This document shows, piece after piece, positions 44,434 to 56,851 of a stretch of 64,000 nucleotides of DNA. The notes under the pieces were generated by a model, which did not search any database, was not told the DNA's origin, and saw only the letters and a program-made list of their open reading frames with translations. Numbering within the stretch: the first letter of the stretch is position 1; each line of letters opens with the position of its first letter. Position numbers and translations under genes: made by a program. Source of the stretch: Hygrocybe punicea (lineage: Eukaryota > Basidiomycota > Agaricomycetes > Agaricales > Hygrophoraceae); the NCBI GenBank assembly GCA_963556145.1, contig OY744461.1, positions 7,698,891 to 7,762,890 on the forward strand, given 5' to 3'.

Positions 44434-45766
44434 ATGCATGCTATAATAACTGGCCTAGCAGCGCTAGCTCTCTCGTCCTCAGTGCACGCAGTAACCTGGC
44501 ACATTGCACAAAACTACTCTGGCCCAACATTGCAAGTCAATTCCGCAATCAATCAAAAATTGCGTGTTTGCTGATGACTTCCTGCAGTTTCGACAACTGG
44601 ACCTATCAGAATGGTATCGACACGAATACGACTGGGAACGTACTCTTTCAGAGCCGCGAGCAAGCAATGCAGGAACAACTTACATTTGTAAACTCTGCTG
44701 GCCATGCGATCATCAAGGTTGACAACACCACCGACGGGACGAAGGATCCGACTTTTGGCCGACCGAGTGTCAAGCTCCTTAGTAACAACACCGTCCCTCA
44801 AGGAAGTCTTACCATCTTAGACGCGTACCACATGCCATTTGGGGTGCGCAATGTTCCCCCTTGACAGAGGAGCGAGTTTACTTAATGATATCATGCATTG
44901 TGCAGTGCTCCGTGTGGCCTGCCTACTGGATGCAGGGTACGAATTGGCCTTATGATGGCGAGATCGACATCGTGGAGAACGTGAATCTGGCCACCAACAA
45001 CCAGTACGCCCTTCATACGGTCCAGGGATGCATGCATCCCTCTGCTGGGGACTCGGCTGCCATCGAAACAGGCATTCTCGCTCAGGCTGATTGTTTTAAC
45101 CAGACGAACAATAATGAGGGGTGCCTTGTCAAAGATTCGTCACCTAATTCCTACGGCGCTGGATTTGCTCAAAATGGTGGCGGCGTCTTTGCCATGCTCT
45201 GGGACGACTCCGGCATCAAAATATGGTTTTTCGAACGCTCATCGATCCCAGCAGACGTGCCGACCAGTAATCCAAATCCTGATGGGTGGCCCCTCCCGTC
45301 AGCGGCATATCCGAGCTCACTATGTGACACCTCCAAGTTCTTCGCCCCTCAGACCATCATTTTCGTGCGTCGTTACTGCTCGCTTGTTTGACGACACCCA
45401 GTAGCTGAACATAGGAGGGCAGGACATTACGGTCTGCGGCAACTTTGCGGGCTCGCCATCGATTTATAATCCTTCCTGCCCTGGCAATTGTACCGACCTG
45501 GTCCAGACACCTTCACATTATAATGATGCCTACTTCGAGATCAGCTATCTCCACGTCTTTACAAAGTCAGTCTCTTGATTGTGCTAATCTCACAGATAAT
45601 TGATTTTGAAAAAAAAAAAAAAAAACACAGTGGGACATCAAAGACAGGCACGACTCCGGCGGCTGGGGGTACAAGTGGCGCACTACATTCGACAACGACG
45701 TCGCTCACGGTTCTTGGGGCTATCGTCCTCCCTATCATTATTTCCATTTCGACCATCGCATCTTGA
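44434..45766 (+). CDS. Glycoside hydrolase family 16 endo-1,3(4)-beta-glucanase, GPI-anchored
   Basis: Secreted cell-wall enzyme. The ATG at 44434 begins a signal peptide ([19 protein letters not shown]). A GC-AG intron at 44532-44587 (GCAAGT donor) joins GPT to [10 protein letters not shown], restoring the usual GH16 N-terminal block; a GT donor one triplet away would break it. Intron 2 is 44844-44905. The catalytic motif is [11 protein letters not shown] (about 44955-44985), matching ExDxxE, where the first Glu is nucleophile and the last is acid/base. [11 protein letters not shown] and [20 protein letters not shown] are the flanking sheet strands. After [16 protein letters not shown] and the cysteine-containing end, the last exon (from about 45650) is Ser/Thr-rich with a hydrophobic tail ([18 protein letters not shown]), a GPI-anchor signal. 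Likely a wall-remodelling laminarinase-type enzyme. Confidence 0.92.
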
Positions 45767-46036
45767 ACATTTGAGAATTGTCGCCACAGAATGGAATTTA
45801 TTATTAATAGACAGTATTGTCTTTGCATGAACAGGACTCGGGTTGTATTATATCCTGGCTAGGGCACTACAGATCTAGTACGGTAGTCCGACAGCTATTG
45901 CACCATGCCGATGTAATTTCAAGTATATTTGATTGGCGCTACCGTGACGTTATCTACTTGTGTCACGCGATCACGTGTGTGACCTGTCGCGCAATCATCG
46001 TCAACGTCTCTTCCGCTCCATTGGACGATTTTCGCA

Positions 46037-49000
46037 ATGAACCAAGACGAAGCCATTACAATATCTTCGGCCGAGTCTGACCATGACACTTACATTGACC
46101 GTCGCTCAATTTTGGAACCTGTTATCCGTGGAGTGGTGGACGCTCTCGGAGGATATGAGCAAGGGACGTATAGATTGGGTGACGAAGCGAACCGGTGTTT
46201 GCAGGACCTTAAGAAATTATGGCGCAAGGATGACACCGATGACGAACGTACCGTGGCCCGCATATTTTGGGAGACCCGGGTCCTCATGAACGACCTTGTC
46301 CCGATCTTGCTCATGACAGCCGGAAAAGGCCTGGTGGAAGATAAACGGGCAATTGCTTGCGCCGACTTGATGGCTGCGATGACGTGGCCTATTGATCTTG
46401 CGGAGGAGCTGAAGGAGCTGGACGAGGAGTTGGACAAGGGCACGGACTACACTCAACTATTGCTCAGTCACCTGAGCTACAAGGCTGCTCTACTGAAACC
46501 AGGCGTCATGCAGGCCCTCTTTGGGATAGTATTGCCACCTCTATCAAAACACCCGAAAAAAAGAGTGGCGCGGGATGGACAGGTTGTTCATGTCGTCCTA
46601 CATCTCGTACGCAATTTGGCGTTCATCAAGGATCTGCCCCCAAATATGCATCTCAGCGCTGATCAAGCAGAGTACTCTTCGTTGCAGACCAGGCTCGTCA
46701 ACGTCCTGTCTGAAACACGCACGCTTGAGTTATTACTGACTCTTTCTGCAAACGCCTCGAACGATCCTCTGTTCGACTCGTGGAATACACTTATCCTCGA
46801 AATATTTTACCTCCTGTTTCGAGGAGTAAGACCTTCTTGTCTGGCTACGGAACCAGCCAAGGTACACTTATAATTGTTGTCCCGTCTTCTTTTTCCTCAC
46901 AATAAAAACATTAGCAATCAACGGAGAGTTTGCACCGGCTTCTCGAAAAGGAGGAGAGGTTACGGAGAGGCCTTGCGCGCACAGCCCCCTCTCGCCATTC
47001 TCGCTTTGGAACCACTATTGCGATTAGTTTGAACCCAAATAAACTTCGCCGACATGACGATGACCGCCCAAACCAAGCAGAATTGGACCCAGCCGCTCCT
47101 CAGGCTCTCATTTTCCATCGTCAGAGAGCTCTCAACCGTGAAGCCGGGAGCATCATGGATATGACCAAACGGCAAAAGACAAAGAAAGCAAATACATTTG
47201 ACGAACTTGCGCGTGAAGACAACTTGTCGATCGATGCAAAAGTTGTGCTACAGGATTTGGCTAAAGAATTTCTCGGGTCCTGTTTCAACTGTAAGTCCAG
47301 ATCTCATCCATTTGGTGTGAGTCGGGTAGACTGTCCGTAACCCCAGCATTCCTTTCGACTTTACTCAAGGACATCAAGTCGGAAAGACTGAAGATCACTG
47401 AAAAGGACCACCTGCGTCTTTTGTATGTCACAAAATGGTTCCTCGAATTCTTCCTTTGCCTTCATTCTCAGGAAACGTCACAAGACGGTGAGAGTAAGTG
47501 GCCCTTCGGTTTGATAGGAGAGGTCACGGAACGAGGGTGGATAATTTGGGTATTGAAACGTATGCGAGAGGCTGTCGAAGAGAAGGTTTGCCTTAACTCA
47601 AACTTACTGTTGAGAACTCTCCTGATACACATGTTCACCAGCCAAAGCTCTGGACAGAAATCCAAGCGGGTATTGAATGTCTAACCCAGTTACTATTATT
47701 GATCGATAGCATGTCGTCCTCTCACATAGCAGATCCGACTCTCAGGGAGGCAGCGGACGTGCTCAAAGAACAACTTGTCTATAATGGAGAAGTCCTGGAC
47801 ATTGCTTTAGAGAGCTTGCGTTCTTACAAAGAAGGCGCGCAGTCACTAACCTACCTCGACTCTGGGGTTTTTCTGGCGTATTCGCTACTCCGCATGCTTG
47901 AGCGGTGGGACAAGACTAGAGGGGGGGATATGTACGTCAGGAAAAAGAAGACGAGGAGAAGGAAGAACACAAACGGTGAGCCGTTTATGCTCTCCTTAGT
48001 CACTCTTAAGGTATGATCTGAACACATTAATGACAGGTCCAGGCAGCCAGGAAGATGGTGTGCCAGATGCTGAGGAGGAGGCATCAGACGGACCAGATAG
48101 GGTGATACACGAGGCCATGTTCAGTTTTGAGGCATTTGAAATGGCGAGTGTCGTCCACCAGAAGAAGTTACTTGCACCGTGACCTAATTTGACCGTGAAA
48201 CAACCAGAAATTCGCTCATCCCGAGATAACCCACACGCTCCTAACATACCTAGCTCGCTACAAGGATTTCACGACTTCGGAGAGTATGAGGCGGGTTGTC
48301 GATTTGTTGTATCGCCAGGCGGTGAAAGCGAAAGCCGAAGGTCTTTTCTTCAAGGTTCAGTCAAGATTGGACGGCTCATGCCTCGAACTGACTTTCCCCC
48401 CGTTACGTAGGTCTCAACTTTGGAACTATTCAAGTCCATCCTGGCTGATCAGAACTCATTCCCGAGGGAACAGCCTTATAAAGACGTCGTCAATTTGATC
48501 AACTTTATTTTGCGCAAGTTCTTTAAGGCGCTAGCCGATGAATCGTTCCTCGCCGTCGAGGTGCGAATAAATGCTCTGCCCCCCAAAAGTCTAATGCAGA
48601 TCATCCGGATCCAACTTTATCTGCTAGGCCTTCTTCCCGAAAAACCGAGGCCAGTGGAAGCAGTTCTCTAGCTGGGAACCGGAGGAGAAGGCGAAAAGAG
48701 ACAGGCAGATCGACACGAGGGATGTGCAGATCAAGAAGGGATATTCATGGAGTGACCAACTTGGAATTGTCATCGCTCTTCTGGTGAAGCAGGAGAAGTC
48801 AGGGTTGGTGAACTGGGTCAAGGATGTCAGTTTCAGCATTGTGATAAATATGCAAGTCTGACTGACTTGTTGTAGATTCTGAAGCTCGTTATCCAAAAGC
48901 GGCAAGGAATCATAGATGAGACCGATGGGAATGACAAGGATGATACTTTTGACGATGCCGACGAAACCCCAAGACTCCCTGGCCCGTCTAGTGAAGCCCT

Positions 49001-49990
49001 TGCAAAATTCACTGACCATCGTACGTCAATGAAATAAAGATATTTCATTTTCCCTAATCGCCTGGCACCTAGCAATACTCTACGCCGACAACAAGAAAGC
49101 GGAAACTGTTCGGGACCCACAAATGAAACTTCTTCTCCGGCTAGTAAAATTCTTGCCAAGGAATGAAAGTGAGTAGAGGTATTTTTGCATAGACAACAAA
49201 TATTGAAACTCCCGCAAAAGATGATGACGAACAACCAGAGTGGTATGTTCCCGCAGGTATCGCGCCATCCGACTTGAAAAGGGTTCTCGTCGTCATTGAA
49301 CAATTCCTCGAAACCCCATATGACCTCCGAGGCAAAAAGATTTCCCAATTGTTGATCAAGCGCCGGCGCCGGCGCCCTCTCTCGCCAGCTACGGACGACG
49401 ATGAGCCGAGGAGGAAGAAACACGCAAAGAAGAAGAAGGAAAAAGAACAATACAAATCGGCCACCCTTATCGAGGACAGCGATGCAGAATATGGAGACAT
49501 CGAAGCATTTTTGGCCAAGGAGAAAATTCTCCGGGAAAGAATGTCCCGAGCTGCGACTGCAAGCGGCAGGATTGGAACCATGAAACCCACGGGCACAAAG
49601 AAACGACGCAAAAAGGCGGACAGGGGAACTGGAAAGAAGCGGAAAGGTAACGACGACTCGGTCTTTTTGCGGTCTGACGGAGAAGAAAATCACGACATCA
49701 ACGTTGAAGAGAGCGATATTAATGATTCTGGCTCGCAACGGTCTAGCCCAACTACAGATACGCCTGCGAAGGCAAAACCACGACCGCGACCGCGACCAAA
49801 ACCCCGACTGCCTAGTTCCATTTCCCCCCAGACTTTGAACCCCACCTCCGACATCGATGGCAGTTCTGCAGCCCAAGTCGACTCCGAGTCCGGGTTCAAA
49901 GCATCTCCCGAGGATCAAAGTCAGCACAGTTCACCGTTACCAGGAGTGACGAAAAAGAAAGGTCGATTAGTTATTTCAGATGACGAATGA
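46037..49990 (+). CDS. TOF1: Replication fork protection protein Tof1/Swi1/Timeless
   Basis: Nuclear scaffold that travels with the replisome, pairs with Csm3/Tipin, and mediates S-phase checkpoint signalling and fork pausing. Start ATG at 46037 (MNQDEAITISSAESDHDTYI). The N-terminal Timeless domain is clear: RILEPVIRGVVDALGG-like start, LKKLWRKDDTDDERTVARIF, LVPILLMTAGKGL, DLMAAMTWPIDLAEEL, YKAALLKPGVMQALFGIVLP and LHLVRNLAFIKDLPP, DPLFDSWNTLILEIFYLLFR. The middle holds MTKRQKTKKANTFDELARED and many helical exons. C-terminal exons carry WSDQLGIVIALLVKQEKSGL and PEWYVPAGIAPSDLKRVLVV. The tail is highly charged and basic (RKKHAKKKKEKEQYKSATLI, GTKKRRKKADRGTGKKRKGN), with SP-rich segments. About nine short introns. 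Stop at 49988-49990. Confidence 0.93.
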
Positions 49991-52900
49991 CGCCCGCTCT
50001 TGTTCGGAACTTGTTCCCCCCTCGTTTCAAGACGTGCTGAGACCGTCGAACACTTCTAGTCAGAAAAAGCACGGACGAAGTGCGATAAAAACTAAGTTGC
50101 GTTACGACCAAACTTTCACAACGGCGAAATGTTGGATAACCGTACGTGACAACAATTAAGTGGTCCTTGTTCCACTTCTGTACATTCGCCGCCAGACTCG
50201 GACTGAACACATTTGACATTGAGTCGAAACCCGCGTTCTCTGAGCACACGACCAGCTTTCCACAATTCTGAGATACGGGTACTATCTCCAACTGTACTTC
50301 CGCCCGAACTGTGATTGACATCCAGCCACCGCACGTGTGGGCGTTCTTTCAAGTGTTGCGAGAGAATTGATCTCATTGTCGGGTTGATCCTTCTCAAGTG
50401 GATTCGACCGACCTAGAGCCTCTCTGGCGGGGATCGAGGACAAGTGGGGTACCTTCGAATTTGGACCCTCATGCCTTTACTTTTTTTTTTGCTGTATAAT
50501 GCTCATGCATAGCAGATACTTTCGGACTCAGACTACATCGCTTCATCAACCGTTGATTGTTCGACTCTGGATCAACAATACACGATCACCGAAGAGTGTT
50601 TCCGCTGTGCCTTCCATCACGGTTGGCTCTGTTGACCTGACTACATAGTCCGACTGCAACCTGATCTCACACCCGTGGTGCACCAACGAATGGGATGTTA
50701 TCAATCTTCCCATGTCACTCGCCCTTGAGACCGTATTTCATGACGAGGGGACCTGGCCGATTCTATTTTGATTGTGTGCCTTGACCTCGGAGTCCCTTCC
50801 CGCAAATTAGCAAGCGAGACATTCGTTCTTTTTACCTTGATACTGTTGTGATACTGTTGTTGGGCCATTGAGTCGGTCGGAAGCAACGTGCAGTCCAAGA
50901 TAAGAATCCACCCACCGAAATTCTGGCTGAAACCCCGTGGATGCCCCCGAACTTCGTTTCATTTCCAATGCTTGTCTTTCCACTTCTATAGTACCATGTC
51001 AAATGATTATCTCCGTCCCGTGACGACGGTACCTTTTGTGGAGTATCGTGAATTTTGCAAACAAAAAACGGAAAGGAAGGGCGGATGGTTATTTTAAATA
51101 GAGTACTTTGCAATTTGTGTACCTGAATTTAGGCTTCACTCGTCCAAAGCTTGGAGGCAAAGCAATAATTATCACATACTGCTAGGGCCTCCGACTGTGC
51201 CGATAGCAGAAGTGATGAAGGAACTTCTCACTCGAGCTTACAGGTCTGTTTTGACCTTGCGGAACAACAGCCATTGACATTTGCCCAATTGAGGAGGGTG
51301 CGTGACCAGCAAGCGGTTGAAAAATCGAAACATTTGCGGTGGTCATCCGGGATCATGTGGTTTGCAACGACGAGTCATGGGTATTGGAAGGGCGGACTTT
51401 CTCGTTGCCTCCGTTTCACCTCGGTCAAGCTGGGCCACTGGTGCGAAAAGACTTTATCAAGAAAATATAAAAACAAAGTCAGCCTTACTGGCAATAAAAT
51501 AAAATAAAATGACGAATACAAATCGGTGTGTAAATATGACCGAGTCCTGGAAGCTTCTGTTGCGCGTTGGAACACCAAACACGGTGCTGAGGCGAATTCC
51601 GAATGTGAATTCAACGGTATTGTATGCGTCGATGAGCCGTATGTGGTACCACGAATGATGATCAAAGTTAACTGGCGACAACCTCAAAGCCACCGAAGAA
51701 ATCGGGGGTGATGATTCGCAATGACACTTTGGAATCAATAAACTGCTGGCCCCATGATCGAGAGATTTTAGGCCAGGATTCTCTGTAGCCTCGAGCATGG
51801 TCCAGTGGCGGGTATGCGCTTGGCAAAAGCGACGCAAAACTTGGTAGAGATCTCCGCCAACGGCCTTTTGCCGGGATATCTGGGGAGGGAATAACCAAAC
51901 ACCCTGCAGGGTGGGTTGTAATGTTTAGTTTTAATCTACCGCCGGTGGAAACCAGTTGAGATTCCATCATTGACAAAATGGCGTCGTTCTCTGCGCAATG
52001 GAGCGTTTGGAACTTCTATCAAGAAGAGCACGCCCAAGCTTTCCTGGGGCGTCATATTGGAGCGTTTGAGTCGATCTCCGAAGGAAGTGTAGTGTACTAC
52101 GCAGAGTTAGGTTCGATCGATCAACATGAAGGTAAAAGATACATAAATTTCGATATCCTTGCGAGTTATCGGAAGCAGAGAATAATGTGGTTCTTCTCGA
52201 AGAGGTATTTCCAGAGGCAGGTCATAACCAACACACTTCGGGGGTAGTGGTGACAGAAATTTCAGTGCCAGTGAGGGAAAGTTCACTATGGAGAGGGACT
52301 TGCCGGATTGAGGGAAAGGAGATCTCCGGGCGAGAGAACCGGCAAATTGCGAGACGGGGAATGTATTGTAACCGTGGATATCCGAGGTGCATGAAACATG
52401 AGCGCTGTAGAATAGAGCCAACGGAAGGTATTGTTCCAGGATGGAGCGTTGGCATGGGCGTGGCATGCATGCGAATTCGCGAAAGGGACCAAAACGGGCA
52501 ATGCCGACTGGCAAGGAGAGGTGGGAAATGATATTATCGCGGAGTTCGGAGTATAAACCGGGTTTTTGATATAACATACCCAATCGGGTGTGCGGAGGCA
52601 TTGTTTTGTTGATGCCCGATCAGCAAAAAAACATCACCCCCAGGCACATCTGCTGTGCTGTGGGTTGAAATGCCTGGCCGAAACAAGTACAAGATTGCCA
52701 ACGACCACGACCAGATAATCCCAGCAGGCTTCCTGTAGAACGAGCTAAGGTTAATGAACAGCGACCCGATGTACAGGTATGAACAAAGAGAACACACACG
52801 GAAATGATCGCAGAAGGTCCTATAAGTTGCAATTGGCTGTACAAGATATCGGGTCTGCGTTCCAGATTCAAGAGGTCCAGACTGGTTTGCAGGGTCGTCC

Positions 52901-53078
52901 TGAGGTACGGTCCGCTGACTGAAGAAAGCGAATAGAGCTGAACCAAAATGAAATCAGGTCCGGATTGGCAACTGGGCGACTGGCGGCAAAGTTTGAGGGT
53001 TTATAAGGTGGGCTGTTGGGCTTTATTCGAATCCCCGATTACTCTCTCTCTCCCCTTACGTTATAACGTTACTACTCT
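49991..53078. other. Three-kilobase region without a confident gene
   Basis: Several open frames exist but none can be tied to a family: minus 50116-50397 (93 codons, HLKERPHVRWLDVNHSSGGS), plus 50997-51277 (see separate entry), plus 51978-52247 (89 codons, MASFSAQWSVWNFYQEEHAQ), minus 52107-52601 and minus 52620-52946. Codon use and composition do not favour one strand. A T-run lies near 50480. Small or fast-evolving genes could be hidden here; transcripts would be needed. Confidence 0.35.
50997..51277 (+). CDS. Possible small spliced gene, unrecognised
   Basis: A start at 50997 gives MSNDYLRPVTTVPFVEYREF then CKQKTERKGG. A 46-base intron (gttatt to atttag, about 51089-51134) would keep the frame open into HSSKAWRQSNNYHILLGPPT VPIAEVMKELLTRAYRSVL and a TGA near 51277. 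This is under 80 residues with no known domain, and the donor is not ideal. Offered because both exons read as plausible protein; a chance open frame is just as possible. Confidence 0.2.
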
Positions 53079-54289
53079 ATGTCGTCCATGGCCCACGGTT
53101 CAAACGGTCAACGGGCACACTCTGAGCGCCCTGAGCGCAGCCGTAACGCGAAGGCTCAGGCAAGACATCGCGCAAAACGAAAAGCTTACATTGAGCAGGT
53201 TAGTGTCGCGGAGTGCGCTCGCCGTCCAATAGCTCCGCGAAGAATTACCGCTCGTCCACTCACCGAACATTTAGTTGGAGCAGACAGTGACCAAGCTGCA
53301 AACTGCGCTGGGCTTCTCACCAGAGCAAGTCGCTGCTTTGCCTCCACCGCTCGCCAAAATCCGCGACCTCGAGCAGGAAAATTCGAGACTTCAGCGTGAA
53401 AATGAGGAGCTACGGAGAGTCCTTACTGATTCGGGAGGGAGAGGACATCATTCGTTCGAGTTGTCTCGCCGAGACCCTCTCTCCAATTTTCATGACGCTC
53501 GCGCTTGCGACCGCGATTTCAAGCGAAGGAAAATGAACGGGAACATCGACGAAGTGTACATGGCAAGTCTCATCTCGATGGAATCAGTCACTTATTTATT
53601 AGTTTCTTTCACAATCGAATTTTTCCACCGTGAACATAGAGTCCCAGTGATACCCCACCACATGCCAGCGATGTTCTCTCCAGGCCACCGCCTCTTACAA
53701 TACCCCAGCCTGTGCATCATTATGGCAACGTTCCTTCTCAACATTCCATAAATCAGGGTGGGACAGGGTCCTCTTCTCTGTTCAGTTTGCACGCTCCTGC
53801 GTTTCAGATGCCAAATACCCCCTCGGGCTCAAGTTCGACCTCGAGTCCCCCATTTTCGGCGAGTGTTTTTCTATCATAATCAAACGATACGCAAAACCAT
53901 TTCCAAGAGCATTTGTGGATCCTAGTGACGTTCTGTCTCTGTTTCCACCCCCCAGCAGCCTTCACAAATGCACCACTCATCACAGTCGCCAGTAAACCAT
54001 CGCCCGTCATCAATGTCAACCCAACACCACCACCAACACCAGCACCACCCCCTATCAAATTACCCACACCCTACAAATCATTATGGCGTAAAGGTAGAAG
54101 ATGAGAACTTTGCAGTAAGTCATGAGTTGGACTAAATCTGTTCTCTCACTCATCACACTGGGATAGCCATCAAGTCACCATACATCTCATTCAGGTCATT
54201 ATTCTCTTCCATCTTTTGCTCCGACCTCCCAACACGAGATAGACAGCTGGCATACCTATTCGTCGGAACGTGCACAATTACATCGCTAG
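53079..54289 (+). CDS. bZIP transcription factor
   Basis: The start ATG at 53079 (MSSMAHGSNGQRAHSERPER) leads straight into the basic DNA-binding region RSRNAKAQARHRAKRKAYIE. A 79-base intron (gttagt to atttag) separates it from the leucine zipper LEQTVTKLQTALGFSPEQVA, then IRDLEQENSRLQRENEELRR. The NxxAQxRxR basic core and Asn-Ser-Leu zipper spacing are typical of fungal bZIP proteins. The next exon ends VYM at a GCAAGT sequence (about 53563), probably a GC-AG intron (a weak GT donor lies two codons earlier). Following exons are Ser/Pro and His/Gln-rich (LTIPQPVHHYGNVPSQHSIN; HHHQHQHHPLSNYPHP). The last exon ends SWHTYSSERAQLHR with a stop at 54287-54289. Target genes are unknown. Confidence 0.87.
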
Positions 54290-55089
54290 ATATCTGAAAC
54301 TACCTCCGCATTTGCTTTAGTAGATGATACCCGATACCCAGTGGACATTTTTGATGTTTGGCTATCCCACGTTTTGCTGTCATTGTTTTTCATAGACCTT
54401 TCCCCGGTGTTACCTCGTGTTATATATACCCAATCAGGATAAGAACGCAGATAGATATGAAGCTTATTGTATTACGTCAGACATTTTAAGTATAAAAACC
54501 TTGGAAGGTTCCAGGAAAACTCTAAACATGATGCGCGCTGTATCCGATATCGCCGTTTGGGCCTGTATACAAGTGCACCGCAAGATAAAACGGTCGTCGT
54601 CGCGCATGTCAACTGTGACCGGTGAACGCGTTTCTTTTCCTCCGATAAGAGTAATGATTCCTTATTTACATTGTGATCAGCTCAAATCATGGATGTTAGA
54701 TCCAGATCGGGCTGACACTTCGTGGTTTCCATCAAGCTCTGCTTCCCAGCTGCAGCAGATTTCTTAAGCACCGAATTCTGATCGAGATAAATTTCAAAAG
54801 TCCACTTGCTCTAGCTGAGATGGCGCTCTAATCTCCACCTTTCCCCATGTAAATAATCGACCAAAAACAAATAATATTTCCCAACCATTTGTGCCCAATT
54901 GCCAACTGCACCCATATACACAGAATTCTCCTGAAATTTACTCAGTCAATCTCTTGTGAGCCAGTTGTGTGTGTCGCATGGCCTCCTCTGTGGCCCATCG
55001 CCATACTAAGCCACGGGTGTCCACCAAGACGAGGACAAAGCGAAGTACATGTCAACGAATGCCACTGGTACCAAGGACTCCGAGCCAAC
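54290..55089. other. Intergenic region bZIP to transaldolase-like gene
   Basis: About 800 bases with no convincing coding frame. It probably holds the bZIP 3' end and the promoter of the next gene. Confidence 0.4.
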
Positions 55090-56851
55090 ATGTCTTCAAA
55101 ACGCCTCTCCAAAGAGAATCCTAGTACAAAAACCAAAGCCCAGAAACGTCGTAGATCATCAATACGTTGCTCGCCTGGCGTCGCTCGGCTCCGAAGCCCT
55201 CATCTTGCTGCGGTTTCCACCATACCTTTTCCTGGACTGGAAGACGTTCGAACGGTCGAGAATGGACCCGCTCAGGATGCGAGAACCGATAGGCTCCCAG
55301 CGGAAAAAACGGAATCATCTCCTTTACGATTGCGGGATCGGTTTGAGGAATACAACATCGCTGTCATCGCCGCAACGATTGATTTTGAGAGTACGTTGTT
55401 ATTCGGTTTTGAGGGCACCCTTTGACCGCGGGTTGAAGCTCTTTCGATCAACCCACTCCATGGAACCACGATAACCCCATTCGATATTGTCGAGGGCCTC
55501 GATCATGCAGATATTTTTTATCACGTCTGGGTAGCTGTGAAGCGAGTCATCGGTGAAGGACTGTGAGTGTTTCCTTTCACCCGCGATAACCCTCAATCTC
55601 AAGTTGAGGACTCGACAGACGTAGCAAAGACAAACTCACGGAAGCGGCAATAGAGCAATTGGTTTGTGCCCAATTTAAAATAGGCATCACTGCTGAACTC
55701 ACCCCCTGTTAGCTTGTTGAACTTGGGAGCGTGATCCTGGATCGTGTGCCCGGGCCCCATTTGACGTTTATCGATCCCCGTTCGCACAATGATTCCTCCA
55801 AAATAATCGCGAAGGCCAGACGACTCACCGCCCGCTTTGAGAAACTGGGGTGGCGAAAAGATAGGATTGTCGTCAGCGTCAGCATCGTAGTCGTGGTCCC
55901 CTTCCTACAGATTGAATTCAAAAATTTCAGATTCCAGCAACAGAAGACGGCATAAACGCCGCACGAGAACTGGAGAACTCGCACCATATTTTGACTAACC
56001 TAACTCTCGTTTCTGGCCTCATGCATGCGGCCGCTTGCGCGGGGGCAGGAGCTACCACGGCTACGATTGCGGTCGGCCCGGTATGTCAATCAACTGTACG
56101 GTTGAAAACTTGTTGACCGACCGCCTATGCCAGATACTGGAGTGGCACGAGAAGAAACGAGAAACAGCGTTTCAGTATTTGAATCCTCATCCAGGAATGG
56201 AGACTATACAATCCACTCTTGCGTACTTCGACCTTCACAAGATTAAGACAAGGTTAATCGGCAGCAACTTTCGACACGTACGTGAAAATATTGATACAGA
56301 GGTCGATGCTAAGGAAGTCAATACAGTTGGCAGAACTCTCGCCGTTGGGTGGGATAGATGCTGTCTCGCTTTCCAAGGTACAGATTGAAGACTGTCGATG
56401 GAGCTTGCTTCCCCTCTCCCCATCACCACTAGATTCTTCGCTTGTATCTCTCCGTGCAGGGCAGGCACAGTATCCCGTGAGTGGCGACAAGGGATTCATG
56501 GCAGCTATGTCCACCGAAACACGAAGTATGGTCTCGGCGATTTTGTACTTTGGCCTAGGCCAGTTGAAAGTTGAAATGGAGATGTTAGAAAGGGTGATCG
56601 AAAAGGAAGTCGAGCGGCAGGTAGCTTTAGAGACCATGGATCTGAGGACACTTTACCATCGAACACCTCCACCGGAGGTAAACAATCGTCCCTGTATCGA
56701 TGAAGTTGGGAAAAGCGACCCAAGACTACGAGCTGGCTCCCTCTGGAGACGCAAAGGGAATAAAGTTTGGGAAGTTTGGGAAGTTGATGATAAGGCAGCC
56801 ACGCATAACGACGCTAACCGCGAGCTAATCGAGGACATCGACTATTTTTAA
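55090..56851 (+). CDS. Transaldolase-fold protein lacking the canonical catalytic residues
   Basis: Homologue of the pentose-phosphate enzyme transaldolase in about seven exons. The start ATG at 55090 (MSSKRLSKENPSTKTKAQKR) adds a basic N-terminal extension. Family blocks in order: NIAVIAATIDFE; LSINPLHGTTITPFDIVEGL; VELGSVILDRVPGPHLTFID; RFEKLGWRKDRIVVS; then after an intron at about 55883-55935 IPATEDGINAARELENSHHI LTNLTLVSGLMHAAACAGAG ATTATIAVGP; ILEWHEKKRETAFQYLNPHP, DLHKIKTRLIGSNFRH; LAELSPLGGIDAVSLSKVQI. The C-terminal exon ends ANRELIEDIDYF, stop 56849-56851. Compared with E. coli TalB, the sites of Asp17, Glu96 and the Schiff-base Lys132 read Ala, Phe and Ser, while the Asn35-equivalent is kept. 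The exons are open, suggesting a maintained non-catalytic protein. Confidence 0.8.

Noticed and set aside
48833..49927. 364-codon open frame on the minus strand
   Set aside because: It lies antisense to the well-supported Tof1/Timeless exons and has no protein-like domain; an antisense shadow of the charged tail.
52107..52946. Minus-strand frames of 164 and 108 codons with hydrophobic patches
   Set aside because: Considered as a membrane receptor gene, but no consistent helix pattern or family motif, and two frames are equally open.
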